DNA of 64,000 bases from Lota lota (taxonomy: Eukaryota > Chordata > Actinopteri > Gadiformes > Lotidae). Under the pieces are notes generated by a model that worked only from the letters and a program-made list of their open reading frames with translations, was not told where the DNA came from and did no database searches. The DNA is taken from NCBI GenBank assembly GCA_026745465.1, contig JACYXH010000812.1:4268454-4332453 (forward strand), read 5' to 3'. The translations under genes and the position numbers were made by a program. How positions within the stretch are numbered: position 1 is the first letter of the stretch; the number at the start of each line of letters is the position of its first letter. Below are positions 41,278 through 53,199 of the stretch, piece by piece.

Positions 41278-41326
41278 GCGCACACACACACACACACACA
41301 CACAGACACACACACAAACACACACA
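41278..41326. repeat. (AC)n microsatellite
   Basis: AC repeat with GACA and AAAC interruptions, about 150 bp inside intron 1 from the exon 1 donor and opposite in orientation to the GT tracts nearby. Confidence 0.95.
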
Positions 41327-41480
41327 CTGCACTCCATCGTTGACCCAGTATGTGGTGTGGTGTGATTCCTGCCTACAGCCTCATCCGTCTCCATCATAGG
41401 GCACCGGAGGGGGGGAGGGGGCAGACGAGGGGGGAGATGAGGGGGAGAAGGGGAGGGGTGTGCAGTGGCAAAGGACTCAC

Positions 41481-41726
41481 CAGTGCGCAGTACGTCTCGG
41501 GAGGGTCGCCACACGTGATGTTGGGGGGGTCGATGGTCACGCGCAGGTACTTTGTCATGTCGACGGCCTCTGGCTGGCAGGCCATGTAGTCCCAGGCCAG
41601 GCCTTCCTCTGTGTAGATCTGGGACTTGCACACGTCGTAGTGGCCCCACGCTGCCGGGTAGTGCTGCATGCTGTGCGCGGCGCCCACACACACGCTCTGC
41701 AGCGCGAGCAGTGCGGCCCACAGCAT
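41481..41726 (-). CDS. ntng1: Netrin-G1, coding exon 1 (signal peptide and start of laminin N-terminal domain)
   Basis: This exon encodes the first 82 residues of netrin-G1, a GPI-anchored presynaptic/axonal adhesion protein of the netrin/laminin family whose known partner is NGL-1 (LRRC4C). The start chosen is the ATG at 41726..41724. An in-frame TGA at 41780..41778 lies upstream, no other in-frame ATG intervenes, and position -3 is a purine. Residues 1 to about 18 form a hydrophobic signal peptide (MLWAALLALQSVCVG). The mature start contains WGHYDVCKSQIYTEEG, WDYMACQPE and DMTKYL, all hallmarks of netrin-G1 rather than netrin-G2, followed by an NITC glycosylation sequon and CGDPPETYC. The exon ends in phase 0 at a good donor (CACTG|gtgagt) and joins the exon at 25765. 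The matches to netrin-G1 are from memory of the family; no alignment was run. Teleosts have a and b paralogues, which I cannot separate here. Confidence 0.93.
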
Positions 41727-42290
41727 CGCTGCGTCTCTTTGCGTTCCCCTTACGTTCACTTTTCCGATGCCGTCTCCTCAGCAAGGTTTTCGGAAGTTGG
41801 TCTTTTTCGGGTTGGTGTGATTTCTTTTATCTAGTTTTTCCAAGGAATAATCACTGCATATGTGACGTATGAGTATGTTTTTAGAGTAACCTCAGCTTCG
41901 AAACACGCAACTGCATGGTCCAGAACTTCAGTGCCATTTTCCCTTTTTTGTGTTTGTTGAGAGGGCTTTTCACATGCGTGTCACAGCCTCTGGCTACCCT
42001 CCGCGCGCTAGTGATGTAAACCTCGCGGGACTGCCCTTTCAGTTGTGATAGGTGTGACTGGTGTGCTGTTAGCGGTGAGCTTCTGCAGTGGAAGGGTGGG
42101 GTTGGGGGGTGTTGACGAGGGTGAAAAGAGGGTCAGCTAACGGTCAGGCTTGTGTTGTAGCGGAGGGAAAGGATTGATGGTGGGTTGAGGTGACCTCCCC
42201 CGTCCACGGTCCTCGTGGGCCTGGGATGCTCATCGGGTTTCTGGGCTTTTTGATCTTCTTCAAGTCAGTCGCAGGTTTCTCCTCGTTCTC
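41727..42290 (-). other. Probable 5' untranslated leader of ntng1 start exon
   Basis: This is the sequence upstream of the start codon on the minus strand. An in-frame stop at 41780..41778 closes the frame, so this is not coding. The upper limit is a guess: a plausible acceptor (TATCTGCTTCCATAG) ends at 42291, which would make the leader about 560 nt. CpGs are somewhat denser around 42000..42035. The transcription start is unknown. Confidence 0.4.
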
Positions 42291-43657
42291 CTATGGAAGC
42301 AGATATAATGTCGGTTCAATACCATAGATTAGATATTAGACACCGTGGATAACGGTGGTGATATGTAAGTGCGTTGATATGAGCGGGACATTTATGAGCG
42401 ATGAAGATAAACCAATGGGGCAAACACTGGTGTAAATATAGCCATGTGTAACTTTATCTGACCTCAGATTTAATGCACAGGCACAAAGAAACGTCCACTA
42501 CACACACAGATTAAAGGAAACTATGTTACTATTGTTACCTATTAATATTTCAAAGTCACTGCATGGCTGCATACTGGTTACACACAAATGTACATGCTAA
42601 ATGCAAAGCATCAGCATACACATGAGTCTTTATATTTACCCCTCTAATAACAACCTTGCCAAAAACATTGCATGCAATTCAAATGGCATCTCGTTCTCCA
42701 AGGCCTAATCTCCATGTGATTTTCATACAGATAGGCCTATTTCGGCCTGTCACCTCAACTGCATTCAACGTGTCGCTTGTTTTCTAAGATCAGAATCTCG
42801 TCTCCTGGCCAATAAGATGAGAGACTTGGAGAGTGTTCGGGGGAGGGAAATATTCAAGTACAATTGAGAGACAGAAATGGTCTATTTGAGGGATTGAAGG
42901 GCTTACAGAGCTATCAGAAGCCATCAGTCAGAAAGCCCTTGTTGTCGGGTAATAGCGGCTGGCAACATTTTGGCAGAGAACCCTCTTTTACAATAAATAA
43001 AAAACTGGGTCCTAAGATGAGATAGGGATGGGTTAGCTCACAGGTGGAACAGGGTTGGAGAAGGTGGGTCTTAATAGATACACCTGCTTCAAACAAAGCC
43101 ATGACACTATCATCAGTCACCTTGTCTAGGTCTTGTCTAGGTCATACTTGTGAATTTGGTCTCTGTTTAAGTTGCATAACCTGCTGTTTTAGATATGATT
43201 GTCATTCCCTTCCTCCAAAACAATACTCACAAAAGCTGTCAATAAGCTCCTCCTCCCATAATTATGAGTGCTTTGCTGTGATTGGTCCATGACTTTCTTG
43301 GCTGAACATCTTGAGCCTTCCCCTAACAAGCTCATCGGTGGACGTGTGAGATAGAACACTGGGGAGCTACAGCGGGAAACAGAGTTGAGTCGATTCTGAA
43401 GACGCATAATGTTTCAATTCGCTCTCGCAGTGCAGCAGGATTTAGCACAATGCAGCTTGGAATTCAATCGTTTGTAATCTGGCAGAAAGAAGGCACCAAG
43501 CCAGCACGGGCCACGCTCTATTTTAGCAAATCCCTGTGACACATCAGTGTCAGTGTCACACTGCTGATATCATTGGCAGAGTATGTCTTTTTTTATTAGT
43601 GTGTTAGTCCTAGTACTAAAAGAGCAGACAACCCCAAGAGCAACATGGATATTAAAG

Positions 43658-43709
43658 GATTTTTTTCCCCACTCTTGGCCAGAAGTCCTCTGGCCAAGAG
43701 TGAAAATCC
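43658..43709. repeat. Hairpin with about 21-bp arms
   Basis: CACTCTTGGCCAGA is followed after four bases by TCTGGCCAAGAGTG, and the pairing extends outward through GGATTTT/AAAATCC with a few unpaired T and C bases. A further short inverted pair (GACTTCTTT / AAAGAAGTC around an A run) sits at about 43771..43800. Confidence 0.8.
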
Positions 43710-44639
43710 CTTTTTGTATTCAAATGCAAGAAGCCAGTTAATAATATATATTCTGACTACTGAAACTGCATGACTTCTTTCAAAAAAAAAAAAGAAGTCT
43801 CTAGTCAATTTTGGGCTACACGTCAAAACTAAATATTTTAAATATTATGCTACAGCAAGTCAAAGGTTAATGAACAATAATTACATGCACAGTCAAATTA
43901 ATGAGAAAGCAGATAACGTGTCAGAGCATGCGTTGTGCATTCTTGTTATATTTTTATTCTGTAAACCTTGACATTAGACTTGTGAAATCGTAATGAAAAG
44001 TGAATCACTTGGAAAGCCGTCCAGATGTCAGGTTTGAAATTATATATATAATATTGTATAAAGAACACCAAAGGCAGCCTCTTCTTCCTTTCCCTTTTAC
44101 ATGTATATAGAGACCATTTGTTCAGAACAGCCAGAGGTGAGGTGGCTCAAACATGCCAACTGTAATGAAAGAGGATGTTCACTTATGCCACGAGAAATGA
44201 TCTGCAACGCAATTCTCAGCAGCCAGACCCTTCAGAACGAGGACGAGCAGGAGGATGAGCAGGGAGACGAGGATGGCAGATCTGATTTGACACATCTCTA
44301 GAGGGCAGGGATGGGAGACTGCCTCTGTTCCTCTCCTCAAGTATACGGGAGGAAGGGAGTATATACTATGTATGGGTAAAACAATTTGACTTGTAAATGT
44401 TATGGCGTCAATCAACAAGACACTTAAGCAGATGTGAATTACGAGTCATGGATGGCAGAGGCTGGGCGGGACGGGAGATGATTGATGAATAAGCAATTCC
44501 TATCGCCGTACGAGAATCAAGTGTAGTTGTTAAACACATGTCAGTCTCTGGGCGTAGCTTACTGGGAGGTGCCATGGCAACCTCCAAAGCCATGACAACG
44601 CCCACCTGGGTGGTGCGTGCGTGTACACATGCAAGGCGC

Positions 44640-44740
44640 ACACACATGCACACACTCACACACAATCACTCACACACATGCAAAGATATGCATATGAGGT
44701 CACACAAGCACACGCGTTTTCCATTATGTCAGAGAAACAG

Positions 44741-44778
<38 letters not shown>
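44640..44778. repeat. Interrupted (AC)n
   Basis: CACACA/CACTCACA variants lead to a pure AC block at 44749..44774. Confidence 0.93.
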
Positions 44779-44779
<1 letters not shown>

Positions 44780-45916
44780 GACATTATGATTACGCTGTCA
44801 TAACACTGGATGATTTTCATTACAAAGGCAGTCAGATAAGAGGACTGGAGGAAGCCAGTATGGGCTCTCCCATCTTATTTTGTTTAGTAGAGAAACATTC
44901 AAGACTAATAAGAACGATAAGCGGATGGACTTTTAACACAGGGATCTTGTGTCTCTTCTTACCTGCGGTAAGGCTGCATGGTATGTAGCGAACGCTGTGC
45001 GGATAAAAGAGGCGCGTGAATGTCTGTGTGAACAGCCCCGGACAGATGTGATTCAACATCAGAGGAATGCAGAGGCTAGGGCTCACACACAGAGCAGAGC
45101 CAAGACGCAGGAAAGAGAAAATAGGAGAAGGAAGCAATACGATCCTAAGCGCTGTTATGCCACCTAGACAATATTTCTGCATATAAATGAATGTTTTCAG
45201 ACACATTTGTCAGCCTCAGAAGAGCTAATCCATTCACCGTGACTGTTTATTATTTATTTTCTTCGTCTCAAAGAGATATCAGCCCTCAAAAAATCTTGCC
45301 TCCTCAGAACGATGCCTATCTTGCCCTGGTTTCATAAAGCAAGGTGTACTTTATATTGGATTTGGTTTGTCAATTAAAGGGATGGTATCTAATGAAATAC
45401 TAATTCTCGGCAGGGCTTTAATTCTGCTTGTAGGGTGCGACATACCTTCAACCTCACACCCTCCGAGGCCATGTGAGGAGGCCAGCAGGGGTCTATACAC
45501 ATGGGGTCAGATTCAACATCGAAAGCCTTCAACATAAAGAAGGTTCTCACCGTACCTAGTAGACCTACCTATTGAAGGAGCAAAGCACAAGAAAGAGAGA
45601 TAGAGAAAGGGAGAAATAATGTATCTCCCCCTTATTCCTCTTCCCTCCCCCTTCTTTATCAATTCCCTCTCTCTTGATTCTTCCTCTTGATGTCTCTCTC
45701 GCTATTTCTCCTTCTACTTCTCGTCGATTTCTCCTTCTCTCTATCTCTCCCTCTCCCTCCCTTGCTGCTTGTTTTTTAAGCCTGTGAAACAGCCCCTTGT
45801 GTCCGCTTGCAATGCAACCCCTGGGCTTCTCAAGCACGCCAGTGTGTTTTCAAAGTCAGCAAGCAGCCAATATGCTCAGCTACACACTCTTTCACTCAAA
45901 TGTATAGACATGCACG

Positions 45917-45919
<3 letters not shown>

Positions 45920-45978
<59 letters not shown>

Positions 45979-45986
45979 AACACAAA
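45920..45986. repeat. (AC)n microsatellite
   Basis: Pure AC to 45972, then AAACAC variants. Confidence 0.96.
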
Positions 45987-46789
45987 GACGTTTAAAAGCA
46001 GACAGGGACATGTTGAACTCAAGACATCAATTCATGTCTTGTAATCGTGCTAAACTGTTGTCTGCTCTCTCCTCTCCTGTCCCCACTCCTTCTCTCAGAG
46101 TGAGAGAGAGAGAGCAGTGAGGTGGCGAGAGACTATGGCTGTGACTGCCTCTAAGAGCTCCTACATTGTACTGGACAGCCAGACCTGAAAACGGAGCTGT
46201 CCAGGTGCTGAAATCCACAATCCTCCACACACAAGCATGGTGATGCTGTTATAGCTCCTCTTAAGACTGATTTTATTTTGTAGAAGGTGCCGTATACTCC
46301 CTAAATATTACACAGCTTATTGATAAAGCCGAGCGGGGGAAAAAAACAGCTGTGTCGGTGTTGGAGGTTGAATGTTTAAATGCCAAGGTTTTCCCGGCGG
46401 TTTGTTTGTTTTCGAGCACCAGCTCTGGACACAGGGCGGCCTCTCGCTCCGTGCTCGCATCTCACTGTGTCTATTGATCGGGCTAACTTCGCTGCCAATA
46501 GCTCATGATCCATGTCCAATAGGTGCGGGCCTAAGCCTCATGAATGACCGCAACAATAAACCCCCTCTCCTGGCCCAAAATCACCCATTTCAAATGAGCC
46601 ACAGTAGGCTCGATTGGCAGGCCAAGATACACCCGGCCCTGCACACACGTCTGTCTGTCTGTCTGTTTGTTTGTGACTGTACATCTGACAGCCAGGGGCT
46701 TTCACTCCCTTTCTTTCTCTCTCTGGTCTCTTTCTTTCTGTCTTTCTTTCACTCCATACCTTTGTCTCTCTTTATCGCTTCTCCACCAA

Positions 46790-46925
46790 GCATTCCTCTC
46801 TCTCTCTCTTGCTCTCTCTATACATATTTATATATTTATTTATTTATTTATATTTCTCTCTCTATTTATATATATATAGAGAGAGAGAGATAAAGAAAGA
46901 GAGAGATAGAGAGAGTGAGAGCGAG
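46790..46925. repeat. Compound CT / TTTA / AT / GA simple repeat, partly self-complementary
   Basis: TCTCTCTC, TTTATTTA and TCTCTCTCTATTTATATATATA blocks are followed by GAGAGAGAGA. The CT and GA blocks flank an AT centre at about 46866..46878 and can pair as a hairpin. Confidence 0.9.
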
Positions 46926-47633
46926 AGGTAGTAACCTTTAAGTGCCCTCAATAGAAGCTTGTAGGTATAGTACTCTCTGTAAGCACTGCTGCACCGGACA
47001 AGGTGTGGGAAAAGGGAATCCATGCAATTAATGTCCGGGAGCTGAACTCCGAACCCAGGGCGGTCAATGGCTATGAGAATCCCATTATCCGACTTACTAG
47101 CACAAAGCCTGGTTGTATCTGCTTGGGGGGGAAAAGCCCCTTCCCGAGATAAAGCTGTCGAAGGGGAAAGGTCCACCAGCCTATGTTACATAGCTGCTTC
47201 CATGAATAATTGAAAATATATATTTCTGATGGGGGAAAAATGCAGTCGACATGTCGCTAACTGTCTGAGGTGCGGAATGGTACAGTACAGTAACCTGTGC
47301 TGCCAGGGAGATTATATATATATATCGCTGCATATATATATATATATACATTTTTTAACATGGTGTTATTACAGGTAAGTACAAAACCTGTGAGTACAAA
47401 ACCTGTGAAACTTGCCTGGCTATTTTGGACCTAGATTTCAGCGTGATTCACATGGAATAATTCACAACTTAAAAAAAAAGAGGTTTCATATCTACAATTA
47501 GTTATCTAATATATTATTTATGCGTCATATTTTGCGCAGAGGCGAGGCACACCTTGACTTTATTGACCTGCTGCGCAACAGGTCCGAATCACTGCATTAC
47601 CAACTCATTATAGTCTACTTAAAATGGATTTAT

Positions 47634-47636
<3 letters not shown>

Positions 47637-47682
<46 letters not shown>
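47637..47682. repeat. G homopolymer (46 nt)
   Basis: 46 uninterrupted G residues, flanked by AT-rich DNA. Confidence 0.96.
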
Positions 47683-47683
<1 letters not shown>

Positions 47684-48938
47684 GTAAAAAGGTTCAAAGA
47701 ACTTTCGAAATAGACCCAGATTAAATATTAAACGATCAAGATTAACAGTTTTGAATAACAAATGTGGCTATACGCTCAGACAGTACGTCGAAAGTATTTC
47801 AAGAAGACATTTCAGACAGAACATATATTTCCTGTATTGCAGCTAAAGCCTTCAATAGCCGATGCACCAATCCTAACACAATTCACTGAATGCAAAGGCA
47901 CTAAATAGCGCATTGAACAAACTGCTATGGTTACGTTAGTTAACCGCGGTGTTCTAAACAAAAGCAATACATGTAAGCTACATTATTTAAGAAAACGAGT
48001 ACATACTTACACTTTGAATATGCTCGGGCAACAGTGAAGCCGTGCAACAAGTTTATATTACAGCCACGACCTGCCACATGCTTCTTCTGCATAACGGAAA
48101 GACTACTGTTTGTTTCATTGAAATGTTCCAAGGCTAAACGCCGTCTAAACTTTACACAATTCAACTTTAAAGTAACCCTTGCTTATTCGTCCGACTCTAA
48201 AGCACTACTTACAGCTCGTTTGGGCGCGAATCTTTTATTTTCCTTCACGAGCGCCACCGACAAGCGACTGATGTCCAAAGCGCGGGTTTCCCTCAACAAC
48301 ACATCGCTGCTGTGGGCGAGGAACACGTCGGAATGCCGAAGAAGATACTTTAAGTAGCCTTCAAGAGTCCACGCTATCATAATACGTGAAAGTCAATCAA
48401 CATTGATGGATAACATTTAGGAACAGGTATCTCAGGCAGGCTTATCTGTTGTTAAAAAAAATTGGATCGTTTCCGCTGTACCTGTATTTCAACCCCCATT
48501 TGAGTTGTGAAAGGGAGAGGAGAGATAAGCGATCTTCCTTTAACACTATGCCCATTTACACACTACCCCTCCGCGGGGTCCTAGAGCCTAACAATCAATC
48601 CTGGTGTCTTGGCTTGTAAATGTCACCACTATTTACTGATATGTCCCATTGTTTATTATATGCACGTTAACAATGAGAACGGCGGATTTAGAATAGTGAG
48701 GAGGATTTAACACGGAAAATAATCTACAAATATATAGCCGTGCATCATTGCAGAACAAACAAGCGTAATAGATGTGGGCTCCGTTCTTTTTTTTCCCCTA
48801 CAACGGGTGGGATACAATATTGTTTTATTTTTAAATAGCACCTGTTTAAATAAATGGAATTTGTTTTATGGCAGTTGTTTTATGGTAACGGCACTAGAAC
48901 AACACCAAAATTACCAAGCGCTTTAGAACAAACCTTAC

Positions 48939-49110
48939 CTTGCATCTGTAAATCCGAAGAACCGTGCGTAAATGCAAAGGAAAACTCCTTAATGGAATCC
49001 CAGTCTTGATGTAACATTTGGGGACTTTTGCACGCAGAGCGTTGCCGTTGGCGCGTTCACACTGATCCAGGAGTGAGGAGTCATTGATGTCACACGCGCA
49101 ACTACAGGGT
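48939..49110 (-). other. Candidate noncoding first exon
   Basis: On the minus strand this reads into CAGATGCAAG|gtaaggtt, a near-perfect donor. The 170 bp before it hold more CpGs (GCGTTGCCGTTGGCGCG, CACACGCGCAAC) than the flanks. It could be the 5'-UTR exon spliced to the ntng1 start exon, but no TATA box, initiator or transcript evidence supports the 5' end. Low certainty. Confidence 0.22.
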
Positions 49111-49369
49111 GCCAAGCCGCATGGCAAACAAATGTCGTGACAGGGTCGTTCTGAACGAGCACTTTAATTTTGGTTTAATGCCAACTCATGAAGATTGCAT
49201 GAAAAGAGCTGCCGCACCCAACTGAAGGTTATCAGAGAAATTGGCTGCCATACATTCTATGAAAGTGTATCGTTTGTGGTAGGTTCATTTATTTTTTCTT
49301 AATATGAATGTAGGCCTATTCATCCAACAGTATTAAGGAGTTTACAAGTGTGACATTTGTTCAGGATAT

Positions 49370-49396
49370 GGGGGGGGGGGGGGGGGGGGGGGGGGG
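49370..49396. repeat. G homopolymer (about 27 nt)
   Basis: Uninterrupted G run. Confidence 0.96.
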
Positions 49397-50040
49397 TCGA
49401 TCCTTTCAAGTCTATTTTAAAGCATATGTTGCCAATTCGACCAATTACACAGACCTCATGTGATGTATATATATAGTCATCAAATGAAAAATAATGTAAT
49501 AACTATGAATTGGAAGCACATTGGAAAACATCTTCTTATCTTTTCTTTCTATTTCCCTCAAAATGTTTAGCCATCATAATCATCATCATTCTTTGCCTTG
49601 CTTACTTTCACCCCTTCTTCCTCCCTGTCTCATTTGCAACCTGCCTTTATGGTAACAAGTAACATTAAGCCCCCCTCTCCTCCCTCTTTGTGTTTTGATT
49701 GGTCGACAGACGTGTAATTCAGGTCTAGCTGAAATATGACCTCAAACAGATGAACACTTGTATTGATCACATGCCAATTAATATGCAGTTAAACACCCAT
49801 AACCCCATTAAAGTTTTACAGCGTCATTTCCATTCTAATAAAGCCAGCTTTGGCGGACAGCTGGACAGGAATGACAACCAGTGTCTCTCTTATTCCACGG
49901 AGGCGAGTGACTCTGGGCGTTCAGACGCTGCTTCCAGCCACCGCTGCTCTTGACATTTCCATTAAATCATGGTGGGGGGACTCAGCCCGCGGACACACCG
50001 CATAGGCTCCACCGAATTAGGAAGAAATATCGTACACGCA

Positions 50041-50255
50041 GAATGGACAGATAGACAGACAGATAGACAGGCAGATAGACAGACAGGCGGATAGACAGAC
50101 AGACAGGCAGAAAGACATAGATAAGGGGCTGATAGAGAGACAGACAGACAGACATGCAGATAGATAGACAGGCAGATAGATAGACAGGCAGCAAGACATA
50201 GAGACAGTGCTGATAGATAGACAGACAGGCAGAAAGACCTAGATAAGAGGCAGAT

Positions 50256-50322
<67 letters not shown>

Positions 50323-50660
50323 TAAATAAACAGGCAGATAGATATACAGGCAGCAAGACATAGAGACAATGCTGATAGATAGACATACAGGTAGAAAGAC
50401 AGACAGATAGACATGCAGCTAGATAGACAGGTAGAAAGACAGGCAGGAAGATAGACAGGAAGAGGGATAGAAAGGCATAAAGATGGATGGACAGAAATAT
50501 AGATGGACAGAAAGATAGACAGACAAATATTAGGAAGACATACATACAGGAAGGCAAGGCAGACAGACAAGCAAGGCCTACAGACAGACATACCGACATG
50601 CAAGGTAGGCAGACAGATAGACACATAGATAGAGGACAGATAGACATAGAGATTGATCGT
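50041..50660. repeat. GACA/GATA tetranucleotide-rich array (about 620 bp)
   Basis: A long imperfect array of AGAC, AGAT and GCAG words, with a pure (GACA)n core at about 50260..50321 and decayed flanks. The long open frames through it (cysteine/leucine/serine repeats) are by-products of the repeat. Confidence 0.95.
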
Positions 50661-51356
50661 GAAGCCATATATAACCTAAATATCAATATGTTTTGAGCAA
50701 GCAGTTTTAAATCAATAATGCAATCATGTTAGTGTTTGATGAATCGATCAAGAGAAAACTTTTCATATGATGTTGACAATGGATTCATTGTTTTGTTCTA
50801 ATGTATAGCCAGTAGTATAGCCAGAAATCATTGCTGCTCATAGTTTCTCTCTTTTCTGATCATGACAAATAATACTCTTGTTTGTATTGGCTGCTAGCAC
50901 ACTATTTTAGGACTTCTCTTTGAGTCTGACAATGGGTATCTGCCATTATTTATGCCATTTAGACTAAGTAATGAATCAGTGAATGACAAAAATAATTATT
51001 CAATCGAATAAATCAATTTAGACCGAAGTACCTTTTTTATTCTTATTTGTATGTGTTTGGATAAAGACGTTTTATTCCATGGTTCCACCTGTTTGTAAAC
51101 AGCTTCAAAGTGGCTGAGGGGAGACACGCGAAGAAAGGCTCTGTGCTCTGTGCTCTCAGATAGGCCAGGGGCCACATGGGCCGCTGCAAAGAATCAACAA
51201 TGCCTGCTAGATTCCCCCTCAGTGAGCCAAGCATTCCTGCCAACAGGTGTTTGTCTTTGTAGATGTATATATATATAGAGAGAGAAAGCGAGAGTCAGAG
51301 AGAGGACAGAGAGGCTCTAGGCTGCCCTCCTAACCCCTCACCAATCTCTCCATTCC

Positions 51357-51357
51357 C

Positions 51358-51393
<36 letters not shown>

Positions 51394-51394
51394 G

Positions 51395-51475
<81 letters not shown>
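51357..51475. repeat. (GTCT)n followed by (CT)n
   Basis: GTCT units at 51357..51413 with one GTCG variant, then pure CT to about 51474. This is the complement-strand form of the GACA arrays seen elsewhere. Confidence 0.97.
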
Positions 51476-51479
<4 letters not shown>

Positions 51480-51653
51480 CCCCTGGGTGACAGTGAGGTA
51501 TAGGGACAGGCAACGATAGAGGTCTTCTTGTTTGAGTCTGATTCCTGCAGGTCTATTGAGAGTTTCAAAGTGGAGAGTCCACCTGCAATGGCTTTAATCA
51601 TAGCCCTCGGTACTAGCACCAGGACTGGACAAGGCCACCATTCTCTCCATTCA

Positions 51654-51753
<100 letters not shown>

Positions 51754-52979
51754 CATGTGTGTATGTGTGTGCGCACGGATGTGCATGTGTTTTGTGTGTG
51801 CACGGACGTGTGTGTGTGTGCATGCACATGCACGTGTGTGTCGGGCGAGTGTGTGTTTGTGCGCACGAAAGAGAAAAACTGCTTGGAAAAAAGCAGCCCG
51901 TCTCAGTATGCGCCGGAAGATTCTCCGCTCTGCGTCTCGGAATATGGTTGTTTTGATTCCACTCAGTGCCCTCCCAGGCATCTTCTTTCATGAGGTCATC
52001 GCTATCTGCCTAATAGACACTCAATCTGTATTTATTCTCCTCTGCCTCCAGAGGCAGTCCCAGCATATATATCTTGCTATTTAATTCAATTCGTTTAAAA
52101 GACTGCTCCACAGGCATATATGCTGTAATTAATGCATGCAATTAGGGACAACATAAATATTTGATGTCTTCCTGCATCCCCTGTGGATCTGGAAAGTTGT
52201 ATGTATTCAAATACATCAGGCTTTTTATTTATTTTTTACAATGTTTTGATACTTTTTTACACTCGTAAACATCTTGAAATAGTTTTCCTCACAGTGGCTG
52301 CGCTTACATATAAGGGCATGTCCTTTCCATAAACATGATAAACATGACTCGTGTATTTTCAGCAACTGTTATTTATGGGTGCATTCTTTTTTTTAACGAG
52401 GTCACTGATAGGCTACCGATAATTGGAAAAACATAAAAAAGTGTCAAGTCTAGCTCTTTTTCTGTGATGGTAAAAAAGTCTTCTTAACAGTGTGCAGGAG
52501 TCAGGGTGAATTCAGAGTGGGCTCGCCATGTGGAGCACACATTAAAATGAGTGCATACACAGGGATGATGTGCAACTTTTTCCGGGGGAATGTGGCACAG
52601 CTATACTGCAGCGAGGTGCAATAGATTGAAGTCGGCAGTAAACAGAGCCCCGAACAGCCGATGAAACGGCAAGGAAGACTGGCAGGAGCTTTATGCATAG
52701 GTGGGATTTTGTTTTGTCTGACTGCGTGTGTGAGTGTGTGTGGTTTTGGGGGTGGATTGTGTATGTTTGAGGTTGTGGATGATTGTTTGCATTTATGTGT
52801 GTGTGTGTGTGTGTGTACCTTGTAGGTGCATGAACGTTGGGGGACATTTGCATAGACCATGAACCGCAAAAACAAGCGATATAAGCATGACAACAGATAC
52901 TACATCATCAGAATCGGGCACACTCAAAAGGCTATACCGTAACATGACATTCTACCCACAGAATGGTATGTCAGTGTCT

Positions 52980-53168
52980 GCCCATTAGGCCACCATTGCA
53001 CTCCTAACCACCCCTCAAAGGAGGGATCCCTGTTCTGTATGCCTTCTCAATGTTCTTTGATTATTTAGGGGAGTTTTCCCTTGCCCTAGTTGGCTTTGTT
53101 GGTGTCGTATAATGTGGCCTGTGAAGCCCATTGAAACTGTGACTGTGATTAAGAGCTATACAAATGTG
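52980..53168 (+). mobile_element. LINE-type 3' end fragment
   Basis: GGGGAGTTTTCCCTTGCC, GTGGCCTGTGAAGCCC, TTGAAACTGTGACTGTG and ATTAAGAGCTATACAAAT occur in the order found in the 3' untranslated ends of common teleost LINEs. No ORF remains. It ends about 30 bp left of the foldback element at 53200. Confidence 0.55.
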
Positions 53169-53199
53169 TGTTTATGAAGCTGTTTTCCTGGTTTGATAT

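Larger units (their letters stand above)
42291..48938 (-). other. Upstream non-coding DNA, possible 5'-UTR intron of ntng1
   Basis: If the acceptor at 42291 and the donor at 48938 are used, this is a 6.6-kb leader intron. Contents: a perfect short hairpin (about 43658..43709), AC tracts (44640..44774 and 45920..45972), a CT/TTTA/GA compound region (46790..46925), a G46 run (47637..47682) and a CpG-bearing stretch at 48180..48340. No protein-coding sequence is recognised. Confidence 0.3.

Noticed and set aside
41481-41759. Start of netrin-G1 at 41759 giving 11 extra residues
   Set aside because: The codon there is GTG, not ATG. The first in-frame ATG after the upstream stop is at 41726 and gives a clean signal peptide.
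49962-50686. Minus-strand open frames of 220 to 234 codons rich in CLSVCLSV
   Set aside because: Translation of the GACA/GATA tetranucleotide array; not genes.
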